From: Promethearchaeota archaeon
GTDB lineage: Archaea > Asgardarchaeota > Lokiarchaeia > Sigynarchaeales > SOKP01
Reading direction: 5' to 3'
DNA length: 10,812 nucleotides
NCBI GenBank assembly: GCA_016839905.1
Contig: JAEOTJ010000443.1
Location: forward strand, 1-10,812
Positions 1 through 6,497 of this stretch are shown here, piece by piece (within the stretch, counting starts at the first letter, position 1; each line of letters starts with the position of its first letter). The position numbers and the translations under genes were made by a program. A model generated the notes under the pieces. That model was not told the DNA's origin, ran no database searches, and saw nothing but the letters and a program-made list of their open reading frames with translations.

Positions 1-323
1 ATACAAAAAGAATTAGTATTTAATTTGAATGATAATAGATTATAGCTATAAGAAACGAAAATACTTATAGAAAATGTTTAATAATTTCTAACATTTTTTT
101 TTCCAACTTTCGAAGTTGAGTTAAAATGAGGATTTTACTTTTCTCTCATCGTTAAAAATATTTTTTAGCTCGTGAATAATAGTCTAAATAATGCTTTTCC
201 TAAAGAAAATAATATTTTAACGTGCAAAATAATTTGACATTCTCTTCATCAGCTAGAAATAGAATGAAAATAAGAAAGGAATAATCTTACGATTTTAATA
301 AGTTCATTTCGTTATTACATTCA
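1..323. other. AT-rich non-coding stretch
   Basis: I see no open reading frame of useful length and no RNA gene here. The only clear structure is a short inverted repeat, CAACTT-TCG-AAGTTG at 104-118. It is flanked on its left by a run of T. Read on the minus strand, as the downstream flank of the 324-1247 gene, that run becomes A, so it is not a convincing terminator for that gene. Confidence 0.5.
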
Positions 324-1247
324 TTACAAAGTAACACTGATGATTTGACCACGGAATAAGAAAGCCCCTCCGATTAATAAGGTAAAAAAAATACCCATTA
401 AGAGTAATCGTCCTTGCGTTTTAGGGATGATTTTATCTCTTTTCATTTTGACTTCATTTTGATTTTTATTTTTCCTCTTGATTATCCTAGGATCTTTTAA
501 TTTGTATTTATCCTTGATTTTCTCAACAAATTTCAAGTGATATTTAAAATCCTTACCTCTATTTAAGGTGAATCTGCCGTTATAATAAAGATCTTCCTTA
601 ATTAATGTTTCTCCGAATTCATCATAAAAAACATAATTTAAAGAATTATAATTAATCGGAAGACCAATTTTTTTAAAATTATTTAAGAAAAAATCCATTG
701 TTCTTACTCTTTTTGGCCAAAATCTCAAACTATAATCAATATTTTCCTCAACATTTTCTAAATTTGATATTTCTTCTTCAGATTCAACGCCATTTTCAAT
801 AAAGAGTTGTTTGAATTTTAAACTAATTCCTAAAGAATCGGTATTTTCTTTTTTTCGATATTCCTCTAAGACTTGATTAGGTATGTAAATTTTATCTTGG
901 AGATAGCTATTGCAAAAAATTTCTTCGATTTTTTTTTTAATAATTTTTTGAGGTTCTATATTATGGAGAACCCAAAAGCGAGAATTGCTAATATCCAAGT
1001 ATAAAAGATGTGGCTCTTTACTTACTCCTTTAATCTTTACATTAAAAAAACTTTCCTCCCTTGAATTCACTAATTCTACATCATTAAATCTTTTAGCAAA
1101 TGTTTTAATTGAATCATAATTGGACTCAACAATGTGAGATTTTATGTATTTTTTATTCGAATCTCCTTCTTTATACTCATTTTTCAAGTATCCTTCAAAA
1201 TATTGAACCCAATCACTTTTATATTCAAAAATTTGGGATGCTTCCAA
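324..1247 (-). CDS. Unknown protein with a C-terminal membrane anchor
   Basis: I do not recognise this 307-residue protein. The body (residues 1-250) is hydrophilic, lysine- and glutamate-rich and has no motif I can name. A very basic linker (about 250-280) precedes one hydrophobic segment at 281-298, followed by only nine residues. That is the topology of a tail-anchored protein with the bulk in the cytoplasm. The start codon is TTG, supported by an AGGAG Shine-Dalgarno sequence seven bases upstream; no ATG lies near. The SD lies inside a small inverted repeat (AGGA-GAG-TCCT), which might dampen initiation. The gene stands alone: long non-coding stretches lie on both sides and no operon partner is visible. 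Coding status is likely, given the length and the good SD; function is unknown. Confidence 0.75.
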   Translation of the reverse strand: MEASQIFEYKSDWVQYFEGYLKNEYKEGDSNKKYIKSHIVESNYDSIKTFAKRFNDVELVNSREESFFNVKIKGVSKEPHLLYLDISNSRFWVLHNIEPQKIIKKKIEEIFCNSYLQDKIYIPNQVLEEYRKKENTDSLGISLKFKQLFIENGVESEEEISNLENVEENIDYSLRFWPKRVRTMDFFLNNFKKIGLPINYNSLNYVFYDEFGETLIKEDLYYNGRFTLNRGKDFKYHLKFVEKIKDKYKLKDPRIIKRKNKNQNEVKMKRDKIIPKTQGRLLLMGIFFTLLIGGAFLFRGQIISVTL

Positions 1248-1697
1248 GAGGACTCTCCTAATTTTTTTTGCTTGATTATTAGAAAATTACTTCCTATATT
1301 AATAATAATACACTTTCTGATTATTAATTTTTATTATTGTTTTTTTTAGATTTAATGAATAAAACCATCAAAAATTGTATTATTTATTTTCAATTTTTAA
1401 TGAAACAATTACATCTTTAAAAGAATTAAACCATTCCAAACATTTTAAGATCATTAACAAATAAATAAAATTTTGATATAATATTGTGTTAGAACTATTG
1501 CTTTCCATTATTTGTATTTTAAATAATATTTTCCTCATCATTTCCAAGTAACTCAAGTTTCAGATGTTTTTTGATTATATTTGATAATCATAAAGAATAT
1601 AATACAATTATAAAGAAAAAAAAACTTAGAAATTAGATATTTTAATAATAATGAATGAGGAAAATTCTCCTCCTTAAATTTTAAAGCCCATCATTAA
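1248..1697. other. AT-rich gap without an intact gene
   Basis: No gene is visible in either direction. The stretch holds a perfect 7-bp inverted repeat, TGATTAT at 1572-1578 and ATAATCA at 1584-1590, and long A and T runs. It lies where the N-terminal part, including the SAM-binding motif, of the methyltransferase pseudogene at 1698 would be expected, but I find no trace of that part. It was either deleted or has decayed past recognition. Confidence 0.5.
1296..1303 (-). promoter_or_regulatory. Possible TATA box for the membrane-anchored protein gene
   Basis: Read on the minus strand, TTAATATAGG lies about 50 bases before the TTG start. This would put a transcript start near 1274 and leave a short leader carrying the AGGAG site. 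An 8-bp inverted repeat (TTAATAAT at 1299-1306, ATTATTAA at 1320-1327) overlaps it. The region is so AT-rich that such matches arise by chance. Confidence 0.25.
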
Positions 1698-2306
1698 TTT
1701 GTTTTAAGTTTGGGGGGAATTGATCCTATCAATTATAAAATACCAGATTTCTTCAATAATAAAGTTGATATAATTATAACTTCCCCTCCATATATACATA
1801 CCCAAGAATATATACATTCTAGTAAAGCAGATTTATATTGGTTAGGTGAAATTGATGATAACTCAGCAAGATAATTGGCAAAAACAGAGATAGGGCATCG
1901 TAAAGTAATAGATATAGAGGAAGAATATGAAAAATATAGCCATATTAAATCAATAAAAACATTTTTTGATGAATTGTTTGATAAAGAATTAGAAAAATAC
2001 TCTAAAAATGGTAAATATTCAAGACAAATTATTAATTACTTCTCAGACATGTATTTAATTTTGAAAAAAATGAAAAAAATTTTAAAGAAGGATGGAATCT
2101 TTGGATTTTTTATAGGTAATCGAACAGTCCTAGGAATCCCGGTTCCTTGTTATAAAATCTTCCGTGACTTCTTTGAAGACTTGGACTATAAAATTATTGA
2201 ATTTGGATACAATCCCATTGTTTCTCGCGCTTTATTAAAAGGTCGAAATAATGCTTGATCAAACGGAATGGAAAATGAATGGTTGATTATAGTACAGAAT
2301 ACTTAA
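1698..2306 (+). pseudogene. Broken DNA methyltransferase (N4-cytosine/N6-adenine type)
   Basis: This is a remnant of a site-specific DNA methyltransferase. Reading one frame from 1698 gives VDIIITSPPY at 1764-1793, the catalytic motif IV of amino-methyltransferases, then a conserved QEYIHSSKADLYWLG stretch. A TAA stop at 1872-1874 interrupts it. The frame then continues with a family-typical block (YFSDMYLILKKMKKILKKDG, then FFIGNRTVLGIPVP) to a TGA at 2256-2258. Past that stop the same frame reads SNGMENEWLIIVQNT and ends at 2304-2306, which matches the usual end of this family. The gene therefore has two nonsense codons. It also lacks the N-terminal part with SAM-binding motif I. The segment 1875-2258 alone opens with TTG but cannot be an active enzyme because TSPPY lies before it. 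No restriction partner is recognisable nearby. Confidence 0.82.
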
Positions 2307-2584
2307 TATTGTTGAAAATCTATATTTTAAATTCGAATATTAAATGATATAGATTATTGCTTTAAGTTGGGAAAATGATTCAATAAATTTTTAGAAAGAA
2401 AAGAATTATAAAAATTTTTAATCCACTAAGAAAGTCTGCATCTTTCAAGAGAAATGAGACAGAATTTTTACAATTAAATAGTCTTTCAGGCACATGTTAT
2501 GATTTCCTCACTAATTTAATATACTCTTAAACTTTAAATTACATAAATCCCATTAAAGATTAAAGATAATGTCAATATCAAATT

Positions 2585-3628
2585 ATGAAAGAATTTAATT
2601 CCATTCCACTTGAGGATGAAGAAGCTCAATTTTTAGAAGAAATTAGCCTTTTAACAAAAGAACCTATTAAATCCCTTCCATTTCCAGGTGATTTTTATAA
2701 GGCTTTAAAAAGTCCTGAGAAAAGGTTTATTACTTTTTGGTATGAAAATAATCATATTATTGGTCTTAATTTTAGGAATTCAGATTTAAAAAAAATACCA
2801 GAAAGTATAGGAAATTTATTTCATTTACGATTTTTAAGATTAGAAAGATGTTATTTTATTAAATCTTTTCCCTCTTCTTTTGAAAATCTTATTAATTTAG
2901 AATTACTTATATTTTATAATGAACCCGACTTAGAAATCCCTATTATTAGTATAGATTTTCCTGATATTTTTAAAAAACTCCATAAATTAAAAAAGTTTCA
3001 AATATACGGATTATATAATTTTTATCTCACTCCCTCTTTCACGGAATTGAAGAATTTAGAAGAATTAGACTTAGAAGGGTGTTTTATATCATCAAATCGA
3101 GCTAAATTTATGATAAATTATGGTATAACGGATCCTTATCATATTGAACATCCTGTTTTTGAATTACCTGATGACATTGGAAAATTAAAATCTTTAAAAA
3201 AACTTAGATTGTATCGTTTAGAACTAGAAAAACTTCCAAAATCCATAAAAAACCTCACATCTTTAACTGAATTAGATTTAAGTTATTGTGAAAAAATAAA
3301 AAATATAGAAATTATATTTGATATATCATCTTTAGAAGATTTGAATTTTTTTAATTGTAGTATTAAATTACTTCCAAATAATATTGGCAAGTTAAAAAAA
3401 TTAAAACAATTAAATTTATCTCATAATAAATTACGAGATATTCCTTTTAATATAAAAAATTGCCATCAATTAAAAAAAATTAATCTATATTCAAATCATT
3501 TTGAGAAAGAATTAGAATGTTTAAAGGAAATATCTAGTTTAAAACATCTTATTTGGAATAAACACTACCCTAAAATAATCCCAGAAGAATTATATGATAA
3601 AAAAGATTTAAAAATTGAATTGATTTAA
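2585..3628 (+). CDS. Leucine-rich repeat protein
   Basis: This 347-residue protein is built of leucine-rich repeats from about residue 58 to 330. Units of about 23 residues follow the pattern LPxxIGxLxxLxxLxLxxN; good examples are at 68-90, 193-215, 216-238 and 263-285. A 20-residue insertion near 169-190 breaks the series. The N-terminal 50 residues form an acidic cap. There is no signal peptide or membrane segment, so it is probably cytoplasmic. Such proteins give a curved surface for protein binding; the partner cannot be told from sequence. The ATG at 2585 is the first in frame; no clear Shine-Dalgarno precedes it, though a TATA-like TTTAAATT lies about 50 bases upstream. It stands alone and converges on the minus-strand gene ending at 3668. 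LRR proteins of this style are frequent in Asgard archaea, and many bacteria also have them. Confidence 0.88.
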   Translation: MKEFNSIPLEDEEAQFLEEISLLTKEPIKSLPFPGDFYKALKSPEKRFITFWYENNHIIGLNFRNSDLKKIPESIGNLFHLRFLRLERCYFIKSFPSSFENLINLELLIFYNEPDLEIPIISIDFPDIFKKLHKLKKFQIYGLYNFYLTPSFTELKNLEELDLEGCFISSNRAKFMINYGITDPYHIEHPVFELPDDIGKLKSLKKLRLYRLELEKLPKSIKNLTSLTELDLSYCEKIKNIEIIFDISSLEDLNFFNCSIKLLPNNIGKLKKLKQLNLSHNKLRDIPFNIKNCHQLKKINLYSNHFEKELECLKEISSLKHLIWNKHYPKIIPEELYDKKDLKIELI

Positions 3629-3667
3629 ATGATTTATTATTTAATCCTAATAATTTACAAATAATTA

Positions 3668-4246
3668 CTATCTAAAATCATCGTGTTTATATTTTTCCCA
3701 AAGTTCATTTAATATAGTTTCATAATTTGGTATATGATTTTGCTTAAACCAATCACGATAAAACTCTTTAAATCTGTCTTCATCCCAAGTACCTGGAAAT
3801 TGCTCATCATAATCTGTTTTTGTTTGCAAAGTACGATCTTCAAAGAAATCTATAGAGATTCCTCGTTTATTAAGGATTTCATATTGCTCTTTTGCCATTC
3901 TACAAGTTACACACATAACTTTATCAGCAGTTAAATATATCTTCGAGTTATGAGCAATTTCCCTAGCAATCTCATCACTAATAAACATTTCATATTGTTT
4001 AACTTCGCCGTGATTATCTCTAGGCAACCAACCTATGAAAGAAGGAGTTACAAATAAACGAACTCCTTTTGGAGAATATGCAACACTAATATCATCGAAT
4101 CCACCAAATCTTTGTTCAATAAATTTAGTTAACTCAAATGCATCAGAGCCTTCAGTGGTCTTTCCATTTATTGCTATAATATGTTTTATCTCTCCTAATG
4201 TGGTTATATATGTGGCAATAGAAAAAACATTTAGATTTTCCCTCAC
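3668..4246 (-). CDS. Unknown protein, possibly a diverged deaminase fold
   Basis: I do not recognise this 192-residue protein with certainty. Its centre resembles the core of the cytidine-deaminase superfamily. A Glu (E86) sits in a helix-forming stretch ending in DEIAREIA. A beta-strand-like KIYLTADKV (102-110) follows, then a C-V-T-C pair at 112-115 leading into a helix and another strand (ISIDFF). Toxin deaminases show the same layout, with an (H/C)xE helix followed 25-30 residues later by CxxC. Here the residue two before E86 is Gln, not a usual zinc ligand, so activity is doubtful. The C-terminal 50 residues are rich in Trp, Tyr and Asp. The start is GTG at 4246, with no ATG in frame nearby and no clear Shine-Dalgarno. 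A TATA-like TTAAATTAT about 34 bases upstream would suit a nearly leaderless transcript. It lies 89 bases after the antitoxin gene on the same strand and may be co-transcribed. Confidence 0.72.
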   Translation of the reverse strand: MRENLNVFSIATYITTLGEIKHIIAINGKTTEGSDAFELTKFIEQRFGGFDDISVAYSPKGVRLFVTPSFIGWLPRDNHGEVKQYEMFISDEIAREIAHNSKIYLTADKVMCVTCRMAKEQYEILNKRGISIDFFEDRTLQTKTDYDEQFPGTWDEDRFKEFYRDWFKQNHIPNYETILNELWEKYKHDDFR

Positions 4247-4335
4247 AATAAGAAATTGATATAGTAAGAAAAAAAAATAATTTAAGGGTAATGTAGAGGA
4301 AGAATGACATTTAAAATGTTTTTTGGAATCCTCAA

Positions 4336-4650
4336 TTATTTGAAATATTTTTTGGATTCCTCAATTTCAGCGAGAATCTCTTCCTTAGGTTGGTCTGGAG
4401 GATGAATATTCTCTTTCTGAATATATTCCATTATTTCATATAAGGAAACATTTGCCTGTGAAGCCGCTTCTTGCAAGCTGACAATTCCTTTTTGATATAA
4501 TTCTGTCATCTCTTTTATTTCATACTCCTTTAGTTTTTGCAAGATAAACTTTCTTATAAGAGCTGAACGGTCGAGACCTTCTTTTTCTGCTATTTTTTCT
4601 AGTTTTTCCACATCTTTATCATTTATTCTAGTGCTTATAGTTTTACTCAT
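4336..4650 (-). CDS. Antitoxin: ribbon-helix-helix plus UPF0175-like domain
   Basis: This predicted DNA-binding antitoxin counters the PIN toxin encoded just upstream on the same strand. From the ATG at 4650 the first 42 residues form a ribbon-helix-helix domain: the strand KTISTRI, then DKDVEKLEKIAEKEG and the turn LDRSALIRKFI. A second helical block follows (TELYQKGIVSLQEAASQANV, then SLYEIMEYI). It matches the UPF0175 pattern LYxxGxxSxxxAAxxAxxS, a known antitoxin family that pairs with PIN toxins. The acidic tail ending EIEESKKYFK could contact the toxin. An alternative GTG start at 4659 begins one base after the toxin stop and would add three residues; I chose ATG because these domains usually begin right before the strand. 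Such antitoxins normally repress their own operon. Here the toxin gene comes first, unlike most modules of this type. Confidence 0.85.
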   Translation of the reverse strand: MSKTISTRINDKDVEKLEKIAEKEGLDRSALIRKFILQKLKEYEIKEMTELYQKGIVSLQEAASQANVSLYEIMEYIQKENIHPPDQPKEEILAEIEESKKYFK

Positions 4651-4660
4651 TGCCTTCACT

Positions 4661-5149
4661 TTAATTTGAAATTAATTCTAAAAATACTGAGATTCTATTA
4701 GAAGAAGTACCATTCACAACTTTTAGTTTATTAAGAATATTGATAAACCTCTTCTTCTCAATTTTTTCTTTTATTAATTGATTATAAAAAAAAGTATCCA
4801 ATTCCATAAAAGCGACACTAAACATCTCAAATTTTTTATTCGCTCTTATATCGGAACTAATACATATACCCTCTTTTTTAGCTAACAAGTAACAGCTAGT
4901 CTCGCCAGGATCTCTAAATTTGGGCAAATCTTTTTTGATATCAATGGGGATTATAGGAATTTGGTGCTTCTCAAGAAAATATTTTGCATTGTAAGCATCT
5001 GGATATTTATTTTCAATTCCTTTTTCAACTACTTTATTATAAACACTTTTATCAATGACTACATCATCCTCAGTTAAATCAAGAAATTCTTTTAATAAAT
5101 CCGCTTTAACTAAATATATAAGTGCGTTTGCATCTAATATATGTCTCAT
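4661..5149 (-). CDS. PIN-domain toxin (VapC-like ribonuclease)
   Basis: A PIN-domain protein, predicted to be a metal-dependent RNase that forms the toxin of the pair with the next gene. From the ATG at 5149 it is 162 residues long. The acidic residues expected to bind magnesium are visible: D6 in HILDANALIYL, E43 in VVEKG, the DPGE motif at 80-83, and D100 in ICISSDIRAN. The DPGE-then-SSD layout resembles the DUF3368 (COG2405-like) branch of PIN proteins. The frame stays open upstream to 5254 and would add 35 residues that are hydrophobic and unrelated to the fold; PIN domains start a few residues before LDAN, so 5149 is preferred. The stop lies 1-10 bases before the antitoxin start, so the two are translated together. 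The region just upstream contains an inverted repeat that could be an operator. Confidence 0.85.
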   Translation of the reverse strand: MRHILDANALIYLVKADLLKEFLDLTEDDVVIDKSVYNKVVEKGIENKYPDAYNAKYFLEKHQIPIIPIDIKKDLPKFRDPGETSCYLLAKKEGICISSDIRANKKFEMFSVAFMELDTFFYNQLIKEKIEKKRFINILNKLKVVNGTSSNRISVFLELISN

Positions 5150-5179
5150 ATATTTATTATATACAATTGATCCTATTTC

Positions 5180-5198
5180 AATGTAATTTGTATACATT
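5180..5198. promoter_or_regulatory. Inverted repeat upstream of the PIN toxin, possible operator
   Basis: AATGTA at 5180-5185 and TACATT at 5193-5198 form a perfect 6-bp inverted repeat with a 7-base spacer. The second arm is part of the palindrome TGTATACA (5189-5196). It lies about 30-50 bases before the presumed toxin start at 5149, where an autoregulating ribbon-helix-helix antitoxin could bind. TATA-like sequence is present on both sides. This is inference from position only. Confidence 0.3.
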
Positions 5199-5272
5199 AT
5201 TATGAGTATAATCCCAGAATAGAAGAACTTACTATTTACTTTCCAATATTTCATTTAAGCGATGATAAGTAG

Positions 5273-5588
5273 TCGGAAGTTATATAATTGATTTTAAAAT
5301 TTCTAGAATTCCTGATATGGAATGGAAAAAGAAAGTTGAATTACTCGCTTAAAAAATGCAAAACAAATAAACAAATTACACCTGAACTAATTCAACGAGT
5401 AAAATTGATTGAATAAAAAGGCATAAAATCCTTGGATGCGCTTTATAATGCTATAACTGAATTTTTAAAAACTGATTATATGATTACAACAAATAATGAG
5501 ATTATTAATAAATGTCAAAAAAATATGGAATTTTTTTAATAAAATTAAAAGATATAATCCAATATTATTTCTTACAGAAGTATTATAG
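5273..5588 (+). pseudogene. Decayed PIN-domain toxin gene
   Basis: A PIN-domain gene can be reconstructed on the plus strand by moving between frames. The pieces read SEV (5273-5281); then IDFKISRIPD and KKKVELL in a second frame (5287-5346); then SLKKCK, ITPELIQRVKLIE, a TAA stop at 5414-5416, and KGIKSLDALYNAITEFLK followed by TDYMITTNNEIINKC (5345-5530). A last shift at the seven-T run 5531-5537 gives FFNKIKRYNPILFLTEVL, ending at TAG 5586-5588. Order and wording match the C-terminal two thirds of a common PIN family (SEVIDYEISRIPD, then GIKxLDALH, then ADYFLTTD). At least three frameshifts and one nonsense codon make it dead. The N-terminal part with the first catalytic Asp is not recognisable; the intact PIN toxin's upstream region now lies there. 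It has opposite orientation to both flanking intact toxin modules. Confidence 0.78.
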
Positions 5589-5590
5589 TT

Positions 5591-5694
5591 ATGGAAATGA
5601 ATCTTGTTGAAATAAGAAAAAAGGAATTGAAGCTTTAAATAAAGCATTAGTGCCAGTAGGAATGGTTCATAATAATCATTTCTCAAAATCTTAT
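5591..5694 (+). pseudogene. Remnant of the PIN partner gene, frameshifted
   Basis: An ATG two bases after the PIN pseudogene's stop begins MEMNLVEIRKK. At the run of six A that ends before GG at 5623, the frame shifts by one. The continuing frame reads GIEALNKALVPVGMVHNNHF and then SKSY. Joined, this matches the start of a small protein family with the pattern EIRKKGLEALxKxLGPVGMxRFLQQF, which I recall as a regular neighbour of this kind of PIN gene and a likely antitoxin. One added A in the run would restore the frame. The rest of that family's sequence (a GDYTxER-like motif) is not visible before the VapC gene end at 5732. Either a true dead gene or, for this one lesion, a homopolymer read error. 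Confidence 0.65.
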
Positions 5695-5731
5695 ATACAA
5701 TCCTTCTTTGTAAAAATATCTGAAGGATATT

Positions 5732-6190
5732 TTATGATTTATTATTCTTTTTTAGGTGTTCTTCAAAGAATTCTTGAGAATTATATATTTTTATAACTGA
5801 TTTCGCTTTATCAAATCCTGAATCGTTAGTTACTAGTATTTTAGAACCCTCTATTAGTGCAGAAGCTATAATTGCACAATCGGGTAACTTTAAATTAATT
5901 TTAGATCGTAATTCAGCAGTTTTATCCGCAATATTTAAATCGTAATCTAGGATTTTATAATTTTTATTTGAAGAGAGGCCTGAAATAAATTCATCCTTAT
6001 CAATCAACTCATTATTTCTATAATATCCAACACATAATTCTGTAATTGTAATTACCGAAACAATCGCCTGTAAGTCTCTATTACCATTGTCTACTGCTTC
6101 TAAGATGGATTTTGAGAATTCATAGAATGGTTCTTCCTTATTTTTTACATTTAAAAAGATATTTGTATCAAGTGTAACCATCATTCCCAT
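5732..6190 (-). CDS. vapC: VapC toxin, PIN-domain ribonuclease
   Basis: The toxin half of a VapBC module, a PIN-domain endoribonuclease that typically cleaves tRNA or rRNA when released from its antitoxin. It has 152 residues, the usual VapC length. All metal-binding acidic residues are visible: D8 in VTLDTNIFL, E51 in TITELCVGYY, D104 in KLPDCAIIASA and D123 in LVTNDSGF. The start overlaps the end of the antitoxin gene: the first ATG (6190) gives a 10-base overlap, while the third codon, an ATG at 6184, forms the typical ATGA overlap with the antitoxin stop and may be the true start. Translational coupling is therefore expected. The gene looks intact and is the best preserved toxin of this island. 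Confidence 0.93.
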   Translation of the reverse strand: MGMMVTLDTNIFLNVKNKEEPFYEFSKSILEAVDNGNRDLQAIVSVITITELCVGYYRNNELIDKDEFISGLSSNKNYKILDYDLNIADKTAELRSKINLKLPDCAIIASALIEGSKILVTNDSGFDKAKSVIKIYNSQEFFEEHLKKNNKS

Positions 6191-6414
6191 TCTTCTCGCA
6201 ACTTTTTTTGAAATTCAATACTAGATTCTTTCCAGGGTTTTTGATTTTTTAATATCTCTGATATTTTATTAGTTCCTGATTTCCTTATAATGATCGTATT
6301 TCCCTTTAAATCAAAAATCAAGCGGTCTCCTTGCACTATGCCTAATTTGTCTCTTATTTCCTTTGGAATAGTAATTTGACCTTTTTCACTTATTAATGAT
6401 GTCCCTACTATCAT
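6181..6414 (-). CDS. vapB: VapB antitoxin, AbrB/SpoVT family
   Basis: The antitoxin of the VapBC pair, 77 residues. Residues 5-46 form a SpoVT/AbrB swapped-hairpin DNA-binding domain: TSLISEKGQITIPKEIRDKL, then GIVQGDRLIF and NTIIIRK. The rest (47-77), rich in Lys, Glu and Trp and ending REEWE, is the flexible part that usually wraps the toxin's active site. A Shine-Dalgarno stretch GAGAGGA lies about eight bases before the ATG. The stop overlaps the vapC start. A TATA box (6482-6489) and two palindromes lie upstream, as expected for an operon repressed by its own antitoxin. Confidence 0.93.
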   Translation of the reverse strand: MIVGTSLISEKGQITIPKEIRDKLGIVQGDRLIFDLKGNTIIIRKSGTNKISEILKNQKPWKESSIEFQKKLREEWE

Positions 6415-6447
6415 ATAATATATCCTCTCAAAGGTTTTACGATTTAA

Positions 6448-6461
6448 TAAAGAATTCTTTA
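6448..6461. promoter_or_regulatory. 14-bp palindrome near the vapBC transcript start, likely operator
   Basis: TAAAGAATTCTTTA is a perfect 14-bp palindrome, 34-47 bases before the vapB ATG. It sits about where transcription should begin if the TATA box at 6482-6489 is used. Part of it, ATTCTTTAC (6454-6462), is repeated directly at 6467-6475. A repressor bound here would block initiation; the VapB/VapC complex is the natural candidate. Confidence 0.5.
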
Positions 6462-6481
6462 CTTATATTCTTTACGTTCAC

Positions 6482-6489
6482 TATATATA
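6482..6489 (-). promoter_or_regulatory. TATA box of the vapBC operon
   Basis: On the minus strand AAAAGTATATATAG is a good archaeal TATA box. With the usual spacing of about 25 bases, transcription would start near 6460, leaving a leader of roughly 45 bases that contains the GAGAGGA ribosome binding site. Confidence 0.5.
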
Positions 6490-6497
6490 CTTTTATT

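Noticed and set aside
104..118. Inverted repeat CAACTT-TCG-AAGTTG as terminator
   Set aside because: For the minus-strand gene the bases after the hairpin are A, not T, and it lies more than 200 bases from the stop codon.
1134..1349. Open frame of 71 codons on the plus strand, hydrophobic
   Set aside because: It lies mostly antisense to the membrane-anchored protein gene and its Phe/Ile-rich make-up is what the complement of an AT-rich Lys/Glu gene gives. No ribosome binding site.
1875..2258. TTG-initiated 127-residue gene taken alone
   Set aside because: It is the middle piece of the broken methyltransferase; recognisable family sequence continues in the same frame on both sides of its stops.
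3734..4259. Two plus-strand open frames (3734-3934 and 4035-4259)
   Set aside because: Both are antisense shadows of the 192-residue minus-strand gene and have no family pattern.
5150..5254. 35-residue N-terminal extension of the PIN toxin
   Set aside because: The PIN fold starts at the ATG at 5149 (HILDAN); the extension is hydrophobic, unlike the family, and covers the likely promoter region.
5465..5686. Minus-strand open frame of 73 codons
   Set aside because: It is antisense to the PIN and partner pseudogenes, whose plus-strand frames give recognisable family motifs; the minus frame is low-complexity and hydrophobic.
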